Origin: Methylibium sp. Root1272
Lineage (GTDB): Bacteria; Pseudomonadota; Gammaproteobacteria; Burkholderiales; Burkholderiaceae_C
Direction of reading: 5' to 3'
DNA: 64,000 bases
NCBI RefSeq assembly: GCF_001425905.1
Contig: NZ_LMDY01000001.1
Span: 645,481 to 709,480 of the forward strand
In this document: piece by piece, positions 1 through 12,795 of the stretch
How positions within the stretch are numbered: position 1 is the first letter of the stretch
Layout of the letters: each line of letters starts with the position of its first letter
Position numbers and translations under genes: made by a program
The notes under the pieces: generated by a model
Told to the model about the DNA's origin: nothing
Databases searched by the model: none
Seen by the model: only the letters and a program-made list of their open reading frames with translations

Positions 1-183
1 CGCCCTGCCACTTGACGCTGCCGCGACCGTCGACCAGGCCCATCACCGCCTTCGCCGTGGTCGAGCGGCCCGAACCGTTGCGGCCGAGCAGGCTGACGAT
101 CTCGCCCGGCCGCACCTGCAGCGACACGCCGTGCAGCACGTGGCTCTTGCCGTAGTAGGCGTGGAGTTCGTCGAGGCGCAGCA

Positions 184-184
<1 letters not shown>
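1..184 (-). CDS. livF: LivF, Liv-type ABC transporter ATPase (N-terminal part only)
   Basis: Second ATPase of a branched-chain-amino-acid-type (HAAT) importer, energising uptake from the cytoplasmic face. Only about 61 N-terminal residues are in the window; the rest runs off the left edge. The start (MLRLDELHAYYGK) overlaps the livG stop as TGATG, implying translational coupling. The P-loop reads GRNGSGRST, so the usual Walker A lysine is an arginine. Its place after livH, livM and livG, and the typical LivF opening, make the family assignment safe. The substrate cannot be read from this fragment; the adjacent acyl-CoA ligase suggests a carboxylate rather than a branched-chain amino acid. Confidence 0.88.
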
Positions 185-953
<769 letters not shown>

Positions 954-957
<4 letters not shown>

Positions 958-2246
958 GAAGCCTCCTTCTGCCGGATCTCGTGCGCGATCTGCTGCTGCA
1001 CGGCTCCCCATCGACGGGCGAACTCGCGGCGCGTGAGCTCGAACAGGCCCAGCCCGGCAAGCGCCACCAGGGTCGCGCCCCCCCAACTATCGATGCCATG
1101 CGGGTCCAGCGGCGCACCCAGGAATCGCAGCGGGCCACCACCCAGCGCGGCATCGAGCCGCAGGTGGTAGACCATCTCGATCATCGCGCCGACGCCGGCC
1201 AGCACCGTGAGCGCCGTGCCGGCCAGCGCGAGGTAGGCCGGCCACAGCGGGCGCAGCCGGCCGTAGGCCGCGACGCGCAGGTTCATCATCACGAGCCCGG
1301 CCAGGCCGCCCGGCGCGTACATCACCATGAACAGGAAGACGAGGCCGAGGTAGAGCAGCCAGGCCTTGGTGAATTCGCTGAACAGCACGAAGGCCAGCAC
1401 CATCAGCACCGCGCCGAGGATGGGGCCGAAGAAGAAGCCCGCCCCACCGAGGAAGGTGAACAGCAGGTAGGCCCCCGAGCGCTGCAGGCCCACGACCTCG
1501 GCGGTGACGATCTCGAAGTTCAGCGCGTACAGGCCGCCCGACAGCCCGGCAAAGCCGCCCGCGATGATGAAGGCGAGGTAGCGCACCCGCTGGGCGTCGT
1601 AGCCGATGAAGCCGACCCGCTCGGGGTTGTCGCGCACCGCGTTGAGCATGCGGCCCAGCGGCGTTCGGGTGAAGGCGAACATCGCCGCGGTGGCGAAGAA
1701 GGTGTAGAGCGCGATCAGGTAGTAGACCTGGATCTGCGGGCCGAAGCTGATGCCCGCCACCGGCCGGCCGATCACGCGGTCGGCGGCGACGCCGGCCTCG
1801 CCGCCGAAGAACTCGGGCACCATCAGCGACATCGCGAACACCAGCTCGGCCAGGCCCAGCGTGATCATCGCGAACGGCGTGCCCGACTTGCGGGTGGTGA
1901 CGAAGCCCAGCAGCACCGCCACGCCGATCCCGGCGAGCGCACCGACCAGCGGCACCAGGCTCACCGGCAGCGGCAACTGGCCGCCGGCCACGCGGTTGAG
2001 CGCATGGATGGTCAGGTAGGCGCCGAGGCCGCTGTAGACCGCATGGCCGAAGCTGAGCATGCCGCCCTGTCCCAACAGCATGTTGTAGGACAGGCAGGCG
2101 ACGATCGCGATGCCCATCTGGGACAGCAGCGTGAGCGACAGGCCGCTGCCGAACAGCAACGGCGCCCCGGCCATCAGCAGCGCGAACAGCGCCCAGACGA
2201 GCGCCCGCGCGACGTTGCGCGGGCGGTAGCGGAAGGCCGGCGTCAT
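954..2246 (-). CDS. livM: LivM, Liv-type ABC transporter permease
   Basis: Inner-membrane permease of the Liv-type importer, 430 residues with many hydrophobic segments. Family landmarks are the early segment ending YNMLLGQGGMLSFGHA, shared by LivM proteins, and the later GGFAGLSGGLYAL. The C-terminal 80 or so residues add another hydrophobic pair beyond the core. The start ATG lies 7 bp after the livH stop, and the end overlaps livG by 4 bp, so the transporter genes are tightly packed and probably co-transcribed. It should pair with LivH to form the translocation path. Confidence 0.93.
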
Positions 2247-2253
2247 CGCGGCT

Positions 2254-3276
2254 TCAGCCCTCGCGCGTGCCGAGCAGGCCGCGGGGACGGAAGATCAGCA
2301 CCAGCACCAGCAGCAGATACGGCAGGATCGGCGCGACCTGCGACACCGTGAGCCGCAGCAATGAATTGCCCGCCGCGGCGGGCCCGAACTCCAGGCCCAG
2401 CGAGCGCAGCAGCGCGCCGAGCGAGTAGTCCACCGCGACCGCGAAGGTCTGCAGCACGCCGATCAGCAGCGAGGCGACGAAGGCGCCCGGCAACGAGCCC
2501 ATGCCGCCGACCACCACCACGACGAAGATCACCGAGCCCACGGTGGCGGCCATCGCCGGTTCGGTGACGAAGGTGCTGCCGCCGATCACGCCGGCCAGCC
2601 CCGCCAGTGCCGCGCCGGCCCCGAACACCCCCATGAACACGCGCGGCACGTTGTGCCCCAGCGCCTCGGCCATCTCGGGATGGGTCAGTGCCGCCTGGAT
2701 CACCAGGCCGACGCGGGTGCGGGTGATCAGCAGCCACAGCGCCAGCAGCATCAGCAGCGCCACCAGCATCATGAAGCCGCGCGTGGCGGGGAATGGCGAG
2801 CACGCGGCCCCGGCGGCGCTGCACAGGGCGGCCGGCGCCGCGCCCCACAACACCTGCAGGCCATCGCCGGCCGTCGCGACCAAGGTGAAGGCCGGTCCGC
2901 GCAGCGCGGCGGGGGGCTGGAAATCGAGCGCGACTCGCCCCCACAGCAGCTGCACCACCTCCAGGATGACGTAGGACAGGCCGAAGGTCACCAGCAACTC
3001 GGGCACGTGGCCGTGGCGGTGCAGCCGGCGCAGGCAGGCGCGCTCGAACAGCGCGCCGAGCACCCCGACCGCCAGCGGCGCCAGCAGCAGCGCCGGCCAG
3101 AAGCCGACCCACTTCGCGATCGTGTACCCGAGGTAGGCGCCCAGCATGTAGAAGCTGGCGTGCGCGAAGTTCAGCACGCCCATCATGCTGAAGATCAGCG
3201 TCAGGCCCGAACTGAGCATGAACAGCAGCAGCCCGTAGCTCAGGCCGTTGAGCATCGAGAGGGTGAAGAACTCCAT
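2254..3276 (-). CDS. livH: LivH, Liv-type ABC transporter permease
   Basis: Second inner-membrane permease of the importer, 340 residues. The N-terminus (MEFFTLSMLNGLSYGLLLFM) and the segment MMGVLNFAHASFYMLGAY are typical of LivH, as is the C-terminal FRPRGLLG. A roughly 50-residue less conserved insertion around residues 100-150 (rich in Ala and Gly, with two Cys) makes it longer than the usual 290-310 residue LivH. The gene starts 40 bp after the binding-protein stop and ends 7 bp before livM. Confidence 0.92.
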   Translation of the reverse strand: MEFFTLSMLNGLSYGLLLFMLSSGLTLIFSMMGVLNFAHASFYMLGAYLGYTIAKWVGFWPALLLAPLAVGVLGALFERACLRRLHRHGHVPELLVTFGLSYVILEVVQLLWGRVALDFQPPAALRGPAFTLVATAGDGLQVLWGAAPAALCSAAGAACSPFPATRGFMMLVALLMLLALWLLITRTRVGLVIQAALTHPEMAEALGHNVPRVFMGVFGAGAALAGLAGVIGGSTFVTEPAMAATVGSVIFVVVVVGGMGSLPGAFVASLLIGVLQTFAVAVDYSLGALLRSLGLEFGPAAAGNSLLRLTVSQVAPILPYLLLVLVLIFRPRGLLGTREG

Positions 3277-3316
3277 CGGGCGCCCGTGCTCGCGTCCGCG
3301 CAGCAGAGAAGAAGGC

Positions 3317-4564
3317 CTAGGGCCGCTTCATCTGGCAACTGGTGGGCGTGCTCGACACGAAGGCCGGCAGTTCCTTCACCATCGCCAGCGTCATGCCGGT
3401 GTTCTCGGGGCTGTAGGGGGATTTCGCATCGGCCTGCTGCCACACGGTGATGAAGAGCGGCTGCTGCAACTGGTGGTCGGACTTGCGCATCTCGACCTCG
3501 CCGCTGAAGCTGTTGAACTTCAACCCCTCCATCGCTGGGGCCACCTTCAGTGGGTCGGTCGATTTCGCGCGCGCCATCGCCTGCGAGAGGATGTTGTAGA
3601 TGTGGATCACCGAGCCGGTGTAGAAATCATCGTTGAGCTTCTGCCTGAACTCGTTCTGCCACTGGCCCATCTGACCAGCCATGTTGTAGTGGTGGTAGGC
3701 GACCTGGTAGATCCGGCCCTCGAAGTTGCGGCCGAGCGCGGTGGGCGCGCCGCTGACGCCGGTGTAGTAGGTGAAGAAGCGCCCGGCGTAGCCGCTCTCG
3801 TTGGCCGCTTTCATCAGCAGCGACAGGTCGGAGCCCCAGTTGCCGGTGATCACGCTGTCGGCGCCGCTCGCCTTGATCTTGGCGATGTAGGGCGCGAAGT
3901 CGCGCACCTGGGCGAGCGGGTGGAAGTCCTCGCCGACCACCTGCACGTCGGGCCGCTTCTTCGCGAGGTTCTCCTTCGCGTAGCGCGCCACCTGCTGGCC
4001 GTGCGAGTAGTTCTGGTTGAGCAGGTAGACCTTCTTCACGTCGGGCAGGTCCTTGATGAAGGTGGTCAGCGCCTCCATCTTCATCGAGGTGTCGGCATCG
4101 AAGCGGAAGTGCCAGTAGCTGCAGCGGCTGTTGGTGAAGTCGGGGTCGACCGCGGAGTGATTGAGGTAGATCACCTCCTTGCCCGGGTTGCGCTCGTTGT
4201 GCTTGGCCACCGCGTCGATCAGCGCGCCGGCGACCGACGAGCCGTTGCCCTGCGTCACGTAGCGCACGCCCTGGTCCACCGCGGTCTTCAGCGCGTTGAG
4301 GGTCTCGCTGGGGCTGAGCTTGTTGTCGAACGGAACGATCTCGAAGCGCACGCCCGCCGGGTTGAGCCTGGCGTCCTTGTTGAACTTCTCGGCGAAGAAC
4401 TGGAAGCTCTTGACCTGGTTCTGGCCCACCGGTGCCATCAGGCCCGACAGCGGATCGATCCAGGCGATCTTGACCGTTTCGCCCTTCTGCGCGGCCGCCG
4501 TCCCGACGGCCAGCAGCATCAGCGAACCGACCGCCGTTCGGTGCACCCAGGTCGCGATCCGCAT
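3317..4564 (-). CDS. Liv-type periplasmic substrate-binding protein
   Basis: Periplasmic ligand-binding protein (type I fold, Peripla_BP_6) feeding the LivHMGF transporter, 415 residues. A signal peptide spans roughly residues 1-25 (charged start, hydrophobic core, cleavage near TAAAQ). The mature protein opens VKIAWIDPLSGLMAPVGQNQ, the conserved start of branched-chain-amino-acid-type binding proteins. It lies between the acyl-CoA ligase gene (30 bp gap) and livH. Members of this family also bind aromatic and short-chain carboxylates, amides and urea. The ligand cannot be read from sequence; a carboxylic acid is inferred from the upstream ligase. Confidence 0.9.
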   Translation of the reverse strand: MRIATWVHRTAVGSLMLLAVGTAAAQKGETVKIAWIDPLSGLMAPVGQNQVKSFQFFAEKFNKDARLNPAGVRFEIVPFDNKLSPSETLNALKTAVDQGVRYVTQGNGSSVAGALIDAVAKHNERNPGKEVIYLNHSAVDPDFTNSRCSYWHFRFDADTSMKMEALTTFIKDLPDVKKVYLLNQNYSHGQQVARYAKENLAKKRPDVQVVGEDFHPLAQVRDFAPYIAKIKASGADSVITGNWGSDLSLLMKAANESGYAGRFFTYYTGVSGAPTALGRNFEGRIYQVAYHHYNMAGQMGQWQNEFRQKLNDDFYTGSVIHIYNILSQAMARAKSTDPLKVAPAMEGLKFNSFSGEVEMRKSDHQLQQPLFITVWQQADAKSPYSPENTGMTLAMVKELPAFVSSTPTSCQMKRP

Positions 4565-4594
4565 CGTCGTCTCCGCTCGTGGTGGGCTGTTCGG

Positions 4595-6229
<1,635 letters not shown>

Positions 6230-6336
6230 CTTGGTTCCTTCGAAACGCTGCGATTGAATTCAAGGATCATAGAAAGCGTCCTGCAAGGCTTCGGATGGGG
6301 TAAGCCCTAGACGGCAGCAGGTGCGGAGCGCGTCGC

Positions 6337-6342
6337 TAGACT
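6337..6342 (+). promoter_or_regulatory. Possible -10 box of selO (leaderless start)
   Basis: TAGACT ends 7 bp before the selO ATG, and no Shine-Dalgarno sequence lies in between. A transcript starting the usual 6-7 bp after this hexamer would begin at or next to the ATG, so selO may be leaderless. No convincing -35 hexamer is visible. Confidence 0.35.
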
Positions 6343-6349
6343 GCCGGGC

Positions 6350-7869
<1,520 letters not shown>

Positions 7870-7873
<4 letters not shown>

Positions 7874-8286
7874 GTTCCACCGACAACAAGCCCCGCAAGG
7901 TGCAGAAGACCGACGCCGAATGGCGTGCCCAGCTCGACCCGATGCAGTTCGAGGTGACGCGCCACGGTGCCACCGAACGTGCCTTCACCGGCCAATATGC
8001 CGATCACTGGCAGGCAGGCGTGTACCACTGCGTCGGCTGCAACGCGCCGCTGTTCGACTCCGGCACGAAGTTCGATGCCGGTTGCGGCTGGCCCAGCTAC
8101 TTCCAGCCCTTGCGCGGCGAGATCATCGACCGCGTGGTCGACCGCAGCCACGGCATGGTGCGGGTCGAGGTGCGCTGCCAGGACTGCGGCGCGCACCTGG
8201 GGCACGTGTTCCCCGACGGCCCCGAGCCGACCGGCGAACGCTTCTGCATCAACTCGGCCTCGCTGGGCTTCGAGCCCCGGAAATGA
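7870..8286 (+). CDS. msrB: MsrB, peptide-methionine (R)-S-oxide reductase
   Basis: Reduces the R epimer of methionine sulfoxide in oxidised proteins, in the cytosol. The 138-residue length is typical. Two zinc-binding CxxC pairs are visible (CVGC near residue 56 and CQDC near 104), along with the conserved GWPSYFQP and GHVFPDGP blocks. The catalytic cysteine lies in RFCINSASL near residue 127. Translation is coupled to selO through the ATGA overlap. Confidence 0.97.
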
Positions 8287-8352
8287 CGCGATGCCGGCGC
8301 CCCGGCGCCGGCATCGCACAATCGGGGCCCTGGGCAACGATCGACCCTCGCG

Positions 8353-8976
8353 ATGAAGTTCCTGTTCGACCTGCTTCCCATCGTCCTGTTCTTCGTCGCC
8401 TTCAAGGTGGCCGAAGGCCAACCCGACACGGCGGCCGCGTTTGCCAGCCAGCATCTCGGCTTCCTGGTGTCCGGCGGCGTCGTCGGCCCGAAGGAGGCCC
8501 CGGTGCTGCTGGCCACGCTGGTGGTCATCGTCGCCACCTTTGCCCAGATCGGCTGGCTGCTGCTGCGCGGCCGCAAGGTCGACACGATGCTGTGGGTCAG
8601 CCTCGGGCTGGTCACGGTGCTCGGTGGCGCGACCGTCTGGTTCCACAACGAGACTTTCATCAAGTGGAAACCCAGCGTGCTGTACTGGGTCATGGGGACG
8701 GCGTTCTGGCTCAGTCACGCCGTGTTTCGAAAGAACCTGTTGCAGACGCTGATGGGCGGCCAGCTGCAGCTGCCGCCGGCGGTGTGGCGCAACCTCAACT
8801 TCATGTGGATCGCGTTCTTCGCGTTCATGGGTCTGGCGAACCTCTACGTCGCCTACAGCTTCCCGACCGACGTGTGGGTCAACTTCAAGCTGTTCGGTGG
8901 CGTCGGCCTGATGCTGCTGTTCACGCTGGCGCAGGGGCTGTACCTGAGCCGCCACGTGAAGACCGAAGATGAGTGA
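8353..8976 (+). CDS. yciB: YciB/IspZ, inner-membrane septation protein A
   Basis: Polytopic inner-membrane protein of the IspZ/YciB family, implicated in cell-envelope and septum formation. It has 207 residues, starts MKFLFDLLPIVLFFVAFK as in the family, and contains about five hydrophobic segments. The motif KPSVLYWVMGTAFWLSH near residue 100 is family-typical. It lies 66 bp after msrB, with no terminator evident between them, and its 3-prime end overlaps bolA by 8 bp. The yciB-bolA pair followed by a parvulin gene is a familiar arrangement in Burkholderiales. Confidence 0.95.
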   Translation: MKFLFDLLPIVLFFVAFKVAEGQPDTAAAFASQHLGFLVSGGVVGPKEAPVLLATLVVIVATFAQIGWLLLRGRKVDTMLWVSLGLVTVLGGATVWFHNETFIKWKPSVLYWVMGTAFWLSHAVFRKNLLQTLMGGQLQLPPAVWRNLNFMWIAFFAFMGLANLYVAYSFPTDVWVNFKLFGGVGLMLLFTLAQGLYLSRHVKTEDE

Positions 8977-9283
8977 AACCCGGGCGAGCAGCGCCCCGGC
9001 CTTCGCCCCGACCGCAGCCGAACTCGAGGCCGCATTGCGGACCGCGCTGGCGCCGCAGTCGCTGCGTGTCTCCGATGACAGCCACCAGCACGCCGGCCAC
9101 GCCGGCGCCCGCGAAGGCGGGCATTACAGCGTCCATCTGGTCAGTGAGCGCTTTGACGGTTTGTCACGTCTGGCGCGGCACCGCCTTGTGTATGATGCCG
9201 TCGCCTCGTGGATGCCCCGCGGCATCCATGCCCTGGCACTGACCACGCTCACTCCCACCGAAGCGGCCCGCAGCACCCCTTGA
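8969..9283 (+). CDS. bolA: BolA family protein
   Basis: Small protein of the BolA/YrbA family, 104 residues. Family members bind monothiol glutaredoxins with a shared iron-sulfur cluster and some affect morphology and transcription. The core runs from ALAPQSLRVSDDSHQHAGH to HYSVHLVSERFDGLSRLARHR and on to HALALTTLTP. The candidate cluster-ligand histidines lie in DSHQHAGH and near the C-terminal GIHALAL. The start is inside the last codons of yciB, so translation is coupled. Confidence 0.93.
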   Translation: MSETRASSAPAFAPTAAELEAALRTALAPQSLRVSDDSHQHAGHAGAREGGHYSVHLVSERFDGLSRLARHRLVYDAVASWMPRGIHALALTTLTPTEAARSTP

Positions 9284-9338
9284 AGCCGTCGCTCCGCGAC
9301 GCCGCCCGCCGCCCTTTCCCTACCGAGGTCTTGACCGC

Positions 9339-10157
9339 ATGAAGCCGTACTCCCTTGCCGTTCGCGCGTCGTCCATCGCGCTGGCCGCCGCCCTGCTCGC
9401 TCCGGCGCTGGCCGCGGCGCAGAACATCGCCATCGTCAACGGCAAGCCGGTCCCGAAGGCACGTGCCGAAGCCTTGCTGCAGCAGGTGACGAAGCAGGCG
9501 CAGAGCCAGGGCCAGCAACTGCCGCCCGAAACCGAGCGCCAGGTCAAGGACGAGGTGGTGCTGCGCGAGATCTTCACGCAGGCCGCCGAGAAGCGCGGCG
9601 TGACCGCCACCCCCGAGTACAAGACGCAGATGGAGCTGGCGCGCCAGAGCATCCTGATCCGCGAGCTGTTCGCCGACTACCAGAAGAAGAACCCCGTCAC
9701 CGACGCGGAAATCCAGGCCGAGTACGACAAGTTCAAGGCCCAGGCCGGCGACAAGGAGTACCGCGTGCGCCACATCCTGGTCGAGACCGAAGACGAGGCC
9801 AAGGCCCTGATCGTGCAGATCAAGGGCGGCGCGAGCTTCGAGGAAACGGCCAAGAAGGCCAGCAAGGACCCGGGCTCGGCGCCCAACGGCGGCGACCTCG
9901 ACTGGGCCGCGCCGGGCAGCTTCGTGCCCGAGTTCTCCAATGCGATGGTCAAGCTCGAGAAGGGCAAGATGACCGAGGAGCCGATCAAGAGCCAGTACGG
10001 CTTCCACATCCTGAAGCTCGAGGACGTGCGCGACGCGCAGTTCCCGCCGCTGGCCGAAGTGAAGCCGCAGATCGAGCAGCGCCTGAGCCAGCAGAAGGTC
10101 GCCGCCTTCCGCGACGAACTCAAGAGCAAGGCCAAGACCGACTACAAGTTCGAGTGA
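9339..10157 (+). CDS. Periplasmic parvulin-type peptidyl-prolyl isomerase
   Basis: Foldase-type PPIase of the PpiC/PrsA/Peb4 kind, 272 residues, assisting folding of exported proteins. A signal peptide covers about residues 1-27 with cleavage near LAAAQ. The N-terminal helical chaperone part is residues 28-130; the parvulin domain starts at YRVRHILVETEDEAKAL and includes DPGSAPNGGDLDW and MTEEPIKSQYGFHILKLED. The C-terminus is Lys/Glu-rich. A GC-rich hairpin with a T run follows 26 bp after the stop, so this is the last gene of its transcript. Confidence 0.93.
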   Translation: MKPYSLAVRASSIALAAALLAPALAAAQNIAIVNGKPVPKARAEALLQQVTKQAQSQGQQLPPETERQVKDEVVLREIFTQAAEKRGVTATPEYKTQMELARQSILIRELFADYQKKNPVTDAEIQAEYDKFKAQAGDKEYRVRHILVETEDEAKALIVQIKGGASFEETAKKASKDPGSAPNGGDLDWAAPGSFVPEFSNAMVKLEKGKMTEEPIKSQYGFHILKLEDVRDAQFPPLAEVKPQIEQRLSQQKVAAFRDELKSKAKTDYKFE

Positions 10158-10183
10158 CCCGACCCCGGGCCCTCGACGACACC

Positions 10184-10207
10184 AGGCGCCCTGCGGGGCG
10201 CCTTTTT
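10184..10207 (+). terminator. Rho-independent terminator after the PPIase gene
   Basis: Stem AGGCGCCC (10184-10191) and GGGCGCCT (10196-10203) with a four-base TGCG loop, then a run of T to 10207. It sits 26 bp after the stop at 10157. Confidence 0.85.
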
Positions 10208-10322
10208 CATGCTTGGCGGGCACGGGCCCGTGCCTTGTACGGATTTGGGTTTGATGGAATCGGAATGAGTGACGGCTCGACAAGGTGCTGTGAAAACCAT
10301 TCCGCGTTCGTATGCGCGGCAG

Positions 10323-10420
10323 CCAAGGCCATCGGGTGGCCGACTGCGCTCATGTCCCCCGGCCAGGCTGCGCCTGGCCTCCGCCTCTACTTCGCTCCGT
10401 CGGCCACCCGATAGCCTTGG
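10323..10420 (+). repeat. Palindromic element, copy A
   Basis: Outer arms of 21 bp (10323-10343 and 10400-10420) are inverted repeats with one mismatch. Inside lie TGCGCTCATGTCCCCC (10345-10360), a smaller GGCCAGGC/GCCTGGCC hairpin and CTACTTCGCTCCG (10387-10399). The inner boxes recur, reverse-complemented, in copy B. This looks like a REP/BIME-like intergenic element rather than a terminator. Confidence 0.7.
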
Positions 10421-10469
10421 CAGGCACAAAGGCGAGTTGCGACGGTCGAACACCAATGACGGTGGTCGA

Positions 10470-10574
10470 TCAGGCCGGTGGGGCGCTTTGCGGAGCGAAG
10501 TAAGAGGAGGAGCGGTCGGCCCGTAGGGCTGGCCGCGGGGGACATGAGCGCAGCAGAGCGCCCCGCCGGCCTGA
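10470..10574 (-). repeat. Palindromic element, copy B (inverted relative to copy A)
   Basis: Outer arms of 18 bp (10470-10487 and 10557-10574) pair with one mismatch. On the minus strand the interior opens TGCGCTCATGTCCCCC (10552-10537) and ends TACTTCGCTCCG (10502-10491), the same boxes as copy A, but the outer arms differ in sequence from copy A. So the interior is shared and each copy carries its own compensating flanking stem. Confidence 0.7.
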
Positions 10575-10623
10575 GCTCGCGCCCGACGGCCGGTCTTGTC
10601 CGTTTGAAAAACGCATTCGCGTA

Positions 10624-12048
10624 TCAGTGCTCGTCCGGCACGCGCGGCACCGCCTGCGGCGCGTCGCAGGTCTGCAGCTGCGCGAAGACGAGCGCGGCGC
10701 AGACCGTCATCAGGCCGATGCAGGCGAAGGCGGCGTGGAAGGTCTGCACCACGGCCGCCGATCCCTGGGCCTGCGTGTGCCCGCCGAACGCCACCAGCAA
10801 GGCTGCCGCCGCCGCGACGCCCAGGCTCATCGACACCTGCATCACCACCGACAGTAGGCTGTTGCCGGCGCTGGCGTTGCCGCCCTCCAGGTCGCCCAGC
10901 GTCAGTGTGTTCATGGCGGTGAATTGCAGCGAGTTGACGATGCCGAACGCGGCCAGGTGCAGCATCAGCGCCCAGCGGCCGGTCTCCAGATCGACCAGCG
11001 CGAAGCTCGCGATCATCAGGCCCAGCAGTACGGTGTTGCCGATCAGCGTGCGGCGGTAACCCAGGCGCCCGATCAGCGGTTCGGCGAAGGTCTTGGACAG
11101 CATCGCGCCGAGCGCCGTCGGGATCAGGCTCATGCCGGCGGCGGCCGGCGAATAGGCCAGCCCGACCTGAAGGAACAGCGGCATCAGGAAGGGAATCGCG
11201 CCGCTGCCGAGCCGCGCGAACAGGTTGCCGATCAGGCCCACGGCGAAGGTCGGGATCGAGAACAGGCCAAGGCCGAACAGCGGCTGCGGCGCGCGCGCCG
11301 CGTGCAGCCAGTAGCCGCCGAGCGCCGCGAGGCCGGCAAACAGCAGCAGCATCGAGCTCGCGAAGCCCAGCGCCCGTTCGCCCAGGCCCTGCAGCGCGAC
11401 GGAGATCATCACGATGCTCGCGCCGAACAGCACGTAGCCCCACAGGTCGAAGCGCTGCGCCACGCCGGCCCGCAGGTCCGGCATGTAGCGCCGTGCGACC
11501 GCCACGCCCACCAGACCCACCGGCAGGTTGATCAGGAACACCCAGTGCCAGGTGGCCACCTCGACCAGCCAGCCGCCCAGGCTTGGACCGATCAGCGGCC
11601 CGACCAGGCCCGGGATCGTGACGAAGGCGAGCGTGCGCAGCAGTTGGTCCTTGGGAAACACGCGCAGGATGGCGAGCCGGCCCACCGGCAGCAGCAGCGC
11701 GCCGCCCACGCCCTGCAGCACGCGCGCCGCGACCAGCTGGCCCAGCGAGCCCGACAGCGCGCAGGCCGCCGAACCGGCGCTGAACACGACGATCGCGCCG
11801 ATGAAGATGCGCCGCGTGCCGAAACGATCGGCCAACCAGCCCGAGACCGGGATCAGCAGCGCCACCGTCAGCATGTAGGCGATCACGACGGCCTGCATGC
11901 GCAGCGGGCTCTCGCCGAGGTCGCGCGCCATCGCGGGCAGCGCGGTGTTGACGATGGTGCCGTCCAGCGTCTGCATGAAGAAGGCCACCGCCACCAGCCA
12001 GGGCAGCATGCGGCGGGTGCGCTCGTCGATCGCGGCGCCGTCCGTCAT
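10624..12048 (-). CDS. DHA2-family MFS drug exporter (EmrB/QacA type)
   Basis: Proton-driven multidrug exporter in the inner membrane, about 474 residues with roughly 14 membrane segments. Family motifs: LDGTIVNTALPAMARDLG near the N-terminus (the DHA2 motif D1), GWLADRFGTRRIF in the first cytoplasmic loop (motif A) and GPLIGPSLGGWL in segment 5 (motif C). I choose the ATG at 12048, which has an AGGTG Shine-Dalgarno 7 bp upstream; a GTG at 12057 is the alternative. It starts 15 bp after the DUF1624 gene. No regulator is adjacent, so the substrate is unknown. Confidence 0.9.
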   Translation of the reverse strand: MTDGAAIDERTRRMLPWLVAVAFFMQTLDGTIVNTALPAMARDLGESPLRMQAVVIAYMLTVALLIPVSGWLADRFGTRRIFIGAIVVFSAGSAACALSGSLGQLVAARVLQGVGGALLLPVGRLAILRVFPKDQLLRTLAFVTIPGLVGPLIGPSLGGWLVEVATWHWVFLINLPVGLVGVAVARRYMPDLRAGVAQRFDLWGYVLFGASIVMISVALQGLGERALGFASSMLLLFAGLAALGGYWLHAARAPQPLFGLGLFSIPTFAVGLIGNLFARLGSGAIPFLMPLFLQVGLAYSPAAAGMSLIPTALGAMLSKTFAEPLIGRLGYRRTLIGNTVLLGLMIASFALVDLETGRWALMLHLAAFGIVNSLQFTAMNTLTLGDLEGGNASAGNSLLSVVMQVSMSLGVAAAAALLVAFGGHTQAQGSAAVVQTFHAAFACIGLMTVCAALVFAQLQTCDAPQAVPRVPDEH

Positions 12049-12063
12049 TGTTTGCACCTCACC

Positions 12064-12795
12064 TCACCGCACGGCCAGCCACAGCGTCAGCGCGCCGATC
12101 AGCAGCGGCTGGTGCAGCATGTAGAAGCTCAGGCTCCAGCGCCCCAGCACCGCCAGCGGCCGGGCCGGCGCCGGCAGCGGGCCGCCGAGCCAGGCCGGCC
12201 GGCGCTCGATCAGCCAGCGGCCGGCCGCCAGGCCCCACCACATGACGCCCAGCCAGGGCAGCAGCGGCACGTAGTCCTCGGTGACCGGCCGGCGCGTCAC
12301 CAGGCCGACCCAATTGGTGAGCCGGCTGTCGAACAGCGGGTGCTGCACGAACTGCGGCAGCAGGATCGCCGCCAGCCCCAGCGGCCACAGCCAGCGGCCG
12401 GCGCCGGCACCGACACGGCAGATGATCAGCATCAGCGCGATGCCGTGCAGCACGCCGAAGCTGATCCAGCTGCGCGGGAACATCAGCGCGCTGCCGGCGC
12501 TGACCAGCAGCGCGCAGCCGGCCACCTGCGCCCAGCGCCGCCAGAAGCGCGGCCAGCTCTGGCCGGTGTGCAGCGCCACGGCCTGGCCGAGGCCTGCGCA
12601 GAACAGGAACAGGCTGACGATCGCGGTGCGCTGGTGGAGCCAGAACGGATCGGCGCGGAAGTTCGCGTCGGTCAGCCGGAAGTGCGCGAGGTCGAAGCAG
12701 AAATGAAACACCGCCATCCAGACGATGGCGAGACCGCGCAGCGCATCGAGGCGGGCATGCCGGTCCGCGGGGGACCGCAGCGGCCCGCCTCCCAT
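12064..12795 (-). CDS. DUF1624 (HGSNAT catalytic-like) membrane protein
   Basis: Inner-membrane protein of the heparan-alpha-glucosaminide N-acetyltransferase catalytic-like family (DUF1624), 243 residues and about seven membrane segments. Family-typical pieces are RLDALRGLAIVWMAVFHFCFDL at the start, containing the conserved His, GVLHGIALMLI mid-protein and SLSFYMLHQPLLIG near the end. Family members may acylate an envelope sugar, but no substrate is established for bacterial ones of this size. The ATG overlaps the purL stop as TGATG, so it is translationally coupled to purL and presumably co-transcribed, with no obvious functional link. Confidence 0.88.
   Translation of the reverse strand: MGGGPLRSPADRHARLDALRGLAIVWMAVFHFCFDLAHFRLTDANFRADPFWLHQRTAIVSLFLFCAGLGQAVALHTGQSWPRFWRRWAQVAGCALLVSAGSALMFPRSWISFGVLHGIALMLIICRVGAGAGRWLWPLGLAAILLPQFVQHPLFDSRLTNWVGLVTRRPVTEDYVPLLPWLGVMWWGLAAGRWLIERRPAWLGGPLPAPARPLAVLGRWSLSFYMLHQPLLIGALTLWLAVR

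Larger units (their letters stand above)
10208..10623. other. Gene-free interval with two inverted-repeat elements
   Basis: This 416-bp stretch between the PPIase terminator and the 3-prime end of the DHA2 exporter gene holds no credible gene: the short open frames across it follow the hairpin repeats and match nothing I recognise. Its content is two related palindromic elements in opposite orientation, listed separately. Near 10605-10622 there is a weak hairpin (ACGC/GCGT) followed on the minus strand by a T run, a possible terminator for the exporter gene. Confidence 0.6.

Noticed and set aside
10154..10526. Short plus-strand open frames between the PPIase and the DHA2 exporter
   Set aside because: They run through the terminator and palindromic elements and have no start context or family resemblance.
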